Below are positions 62,046 through 64,000 of a DNA stretch of 64,000 nucleotides, piece after piece. The stretch is taken from assembly GCF_040049255.1 (NCBI RefSeq), contig NZ_JBDZDR010000006.1, positions 62,001-126,000 of the forward strand, given 5' to 3'. Under the pieces are notes generated by a model, which saw nothing but the letters and a program-made list of their open reading frames with translations, did no database searches and was not told where the DNA came from. Numbering within the stretch: the stretch's first letter is position 1; each line of letters starts with the position of its first letter. Source of the stretch: Pseudaminobacter sp040049255. GTDB lineage: Bacteria > Pseudomonadota > Alphaproteobacteria > Rhizobiales > Rhizobiaceae. The position numbers and the translations under genes were made by a program.

Positions 62046-62920
62046 TGCGCCCGCTCCGAGACGCGGTTTTCGAGCGCGCCGATGCCGTCGATCTCGATGC
62101 GGACCACATCGCCCGCCTTGAGATATTTCGGGGGGTCGAAGCCGATGCCCACGCCGGCCGGCGTGCCGGTGGCGATGATGTCGCCGGGCTTCAGCGTAAT
62201 GCCTTGCGAAAGCGTCGAGATGATCGTCGGGATGTCGAAGATCAGCAGCGAAATCTTGGAATTCTGCCGCATGTCGTCATTGACGAAGCAGCGTATGCCG
62301 GCGTTCTGAAGGTCGAATTCGTCCTTGGTCACCGCCCAGGGGCCCATCGGGCAGAACGTGTCCTGCGACTTGCCGATCAGCCACTGGCTGTATCTGCCCT
62401 GCAGGTCGCGCGCGGTCACGTCGTTGACGATGGTATAGCCCCAGACATGGTCGAGCGCGTTTTCCCCGGAGATGCCGCGCCCTTCCTTGCCGATGATGAC
62501 GGCAAGCTCGGCCTCGTAGTCGATCGCCGACGAAACCTTCGTGTCGATCAGCACGCTTGAATGCGTCGCGACAACCGAATCCGGGACCTTGGAAAAGATG
62601 ATCGGGTCTTTCGGCACCGCCCCCGCTGCGGCGCTGGAATCAAAGCCGCTGCGGGCGAATTCATGCGCGTGCTCGTAATAGTTCTTGCCGACGCAGAAGA
62701 TGTTGCGGCGCGGCTGCGGGATGGGCGCTTCCAGTTCCACGCTGGAAAGCGGCAGCGGCGAGAGCGTACGCGGCAAGGCCACGCCATCATGTTCGATCAG
62801 GGCGAGAATGCCTTCCTGCGCCCGCTCGACCGGGAAATCGAACGGCAGGATCACCCCCTCGTCGGGGTCGACAAGACCGACGCGGCGCTCGCCGGCGATG
62901 GAAAATGTCGCAACCCTCAT
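62042..62920 (-). CDS. fumarylacetoacetate hydrolase family protein
   Basis: 292 residues. The FAH-like core includes FCVGKNYYEHAHEF, the metal-binding DYEAELAVIIGKEG, the NDVTARDLQ motif and KPGDIIATGTPAGVG. Members hydrolyse, decarboxylate or isomerise 2-oxo-diacid intermediates, typically at the end of aromatic or hydroxy-acid pathways. GGGGAGAGA precedes the ATG. It is the first gene of the cluster, opposite the GntR regulator, with repeated ATTGGTTCA boxes between. Confidence 0.92.
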   Translation of the reverse strand: MRVATFSIAGERRVGLVDPDEGVILPFDFPVERAQEGILALIEHDGVALPRTLSPLPLSSVELEAPIPQPRRNIFCVGKNYYEHAHEFARSGFDSSAAAGAVPKDPIIFSKVPDSVVATHSSVLIDTKVSSAIDYEAELAVIIGKEGRGISGENALDHVWGYTIVNDVTARDLQGRYSQWLIGKSQDTFCPMGPWAVTKDEFDLQNAGIRCFVNDDMRQNSKISLLIFDIPTIISTLSQGITLKPGDIIATGTPAGVGIGFDPPKYLKAGDVVRIEIDGIGALENRVSERAQ

Positions 62921-62941
62921 TCTCTCCCCCTAGTCCATTAA

Positions 62942-63151
62942 TGAACCAATTCGTAGTTATTCCAGTTACGCTAGCGCTCATTGGTTCAGCCCGCAAGTGG
63001 AATTTTTTCGCGGCGGGAAAGAAAATCACGCCTCCCTCACCCGGAAATGGAACAACACGCTGAGAAATGGGTGGAATTCCGGTGAAATCGCATGTATGAG
63101 CCTCGGGACGGGAGTGATTGGCCCAGCCATAAATGGTTCACTATTGGATCA
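62942..63151. promoter_or_regulatory. four ATTGGTTCA-like boxes, GntR operator candidates
   Basis: TGAACCAAT (62942-62950) and ATTGGTTCA (62980-62988) are exact inverted copies. AATGGTTCA (63132-63140) and ATTGGATCA (63143-63151) each differ from the latter by one base. All lie in the divergent promoter between the FAH-family gene and the GntR gene, the last two directly before the regulator start, so autoregulation is likely. Confidence 0.68.
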
Positions 63152-63166
63152 CATAAGGATCTGCTC

Positions 63167-63838
63167 ATGTCTCGCCTGACAGCTACCGGCATCGCATTGG
63201 AGCTGAAGAAGAGGATTTCCGCCGGTGCCTGGCAGGAAGACGGCCGCATGCCGCCCGAGCGCGATCTTGCCCAGGAATTCGGCGTCGCGCGCAACACGGT
63301 TCGGCGGGCGGTGGCCATGCTGGAAGACGAAGGCGCGGTCGTCCGCCATGTCGGGCGAGGCACGTTCCTGACGGTCATCGACCCGGATTCGCTGGCTGCG
63401 ATCGTGTCGCGCATGGAGGGCACCAGCCCTGCCGACATGATGGAGATACGCCAGCTTCTGGAGCCGGCCGCCGCTTCCTTCGCCGCAACCAACGCCAGCA
63501 CCAGCGAGCTCAACGCCGTGCGCGAAGCCCACCAGACGGCTTGCGACAGCACGGATATGCCGACCTTCGAGCATTGGGACGCGGAGTTCCACCACCGCAT
63601 CTTCGCCTGCTCGCGCAACGAGTTCCTGAAGGAAATCCATAATCTCATGCGCGTCCTGCGCAACCAGTCGCCATGGTTCGAGATGAAGAAGCGCTCCTTC
63701 TCGGAAGAGCGCCGGCAGGCCTATTGCCGCGAACATCAGGCGATCGTGGATGCGCTCATGCAACGCGACCCCGACGGCGCAAGGCAGGCGATGCTGGCGC
63801 ACCTCCAGACCGTGGGGCACAATCTGCTCGGCCGCTGA
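63167..63838 (+). CDS. FadR-type GntR family regulator
   Basis: 223 residues. The N-terminal winged helix-turn-helix has RISAGAWQEDGRMPPERDLAQEFGVARNTVRRAVAMLEDEGAVVRHVGRGTFL; the C-terminal FCD ligand domain has MMEIRQLLEPAAASFAA and metal-type histidines in DAEFHHRIF and REHQAIVDAL. AAGGAT eight bases before the ATG at 63167 sets the start. It is divergent from the catabolic cluster, and the repeated boxes suggest it represses that cluster until the substrate or an intermediate binds. Confidence 0.9.
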   Translation: MSRLTATGIALELKKRISAGAWQEDGRMPPERDLAQEFGVARNTVRRAVAMLEDEGAVVRHVGRGTFLTVIDPDSLAAIVSRMEGTSPADMMEIRQLLEPAAASFAATNASTSELNAVREAHQTACDSTDMPTFEHWDAEFHHRIFACSRNEFLKEIHNLMRVLRNQSPWFEMKKRSFSEERRQAYCREHQAIVDALMQRDPDGARQAMLAHLQTVGHNLLGR

Positions 63839-64000
63839 CACAGCCTTTTGCGGCCGCTTTACTGCGACATTCGAACATATTTCCCCCCGTTGCTGGCCGG
63901 CCCGGATCATGCACTAATATGAGCATGGCAGCCTTGCCGGACAGCTCGATCGAGCGATAGATTTCGCGCGAGCATGCCTGCCCTATGCCGGCGTGCCATC
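63839..64000. other. end of window, no gene seen
   Basis: 162 bases after the GntR gene. Only short unsupported frames occur on either strand. A GGCCGC...GCGGCC pair around the GntR stop could act as a weak terminator. Confidence 0.4.

Noticed and set aside
63919..64000. Possible start of another gene at the window edge
   Set aside because: Frames on both strands stop within about 30 codons or lack ribosome-binding sites, so nothing can be supported.

Overview
The window is GC-rich DNA with dense, overlapping operons. Its gene content (FixL-FixJ-FixK oxygen signalling, LivFGHM-type ABC importers, MatB, divergent arginase/ornithine cyclodeaminase and Lrp genes, a 44-bp GC-rich palindromic repeat) suggests an alphaproteobacterium of the Hyphomicrobiales (Rhizobiales), most likely close to Mesorhizobium, Aminobacter or Nitratireductor. 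This is judged from protein resemblance remembered for these families; no database search was run. No rRNA, tRNA, CRISPR array, insertion sequence or prophage was recognised.

Layout. 1-3.9 kb: a nucleoside import and salvage operon, with two YufP/YufQ-like ABC permeases (the first cut by the window edge) and two nucleoside hydrolases. 4.0-6.8 kb: malonyl-CoA synthetase (matB) and a DAO-family FAD oxidoreductase. 7.2-11.8 kb: a tiny zinc-ribbon protein coupled to a Nudix hydrolase, then metH with a perfect 20-bp palindrome in its promoter region. 11.9-21.3 kb: an MdtABC-like RND efflux system with its outer-membrane lipoprotein. 21.3-25.8 kb: a lone cytochrome bc1-type Rieske protein, a PF10091/GH144-like glycosidase, a stomatin-like protein, a Crp/Fnr regulator and a GlsB/YeaQ-like membrane protein; the last three are linked by TGAGCAA-N2-TTGCTCA-like sites. 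25.9-28.4 kb: arginase and ornithine cyclodeaminase opposite an Lrp/AsnC regulator. 28.5-29.9 kb: a D-2-hydroxyacid dehydrogenase of the FAD/PCMH type.

30.1-41.3 kb is an oxygen-response island. FixL (haem-PAS histidine kinase) and FixJ lie at its right end. A FixJ-box-like element precedes fixK. At least four full TTGA-N6-TCAA FixK/FNR boxes, plus two with one mismatch, precede DUF302/P-type ATPase, a small exported protein, a cytochrome c and two universal-stress proteins. A degenerate receiver-domain protein sits directly upstream of fixK inside an unusual 17-bp inverted repeat. 41.3-48.2 kb: a SulP-STAS transporter with a coupled ParB-like protein, a Rieske oxygenase/reductase pair with a divergent LysR regulator, orphan TadE/TadG-like pilus genes (the second apparently truncated), and a candidate small RNA with a strong terminator.

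48.2-63.8 kb is the most unusual part: one long leftward catabolic/transport cluster opposite a FadR-type GntR regulator. It encodes an FAH-family hydrolase, an alpha/beta hydrolase, an amidohydrolase, a branched-chain-type ABC importer whose LivF ATPase is fused to a Tm-1-like (UPF0261) domain, a PEP-hydrolase-family TIM barrel, a giant flotillin, an SRPBCC protein, and an SRPBCC-quinone oxidoreductase fusion. The UPF0261 domain and the neighbouring TIM barrel are the two halves of the tomato antiviral protein Tm-1, so this cluster is the best candidate for an undescribed system. Its substrate cannot be read from the sequence.
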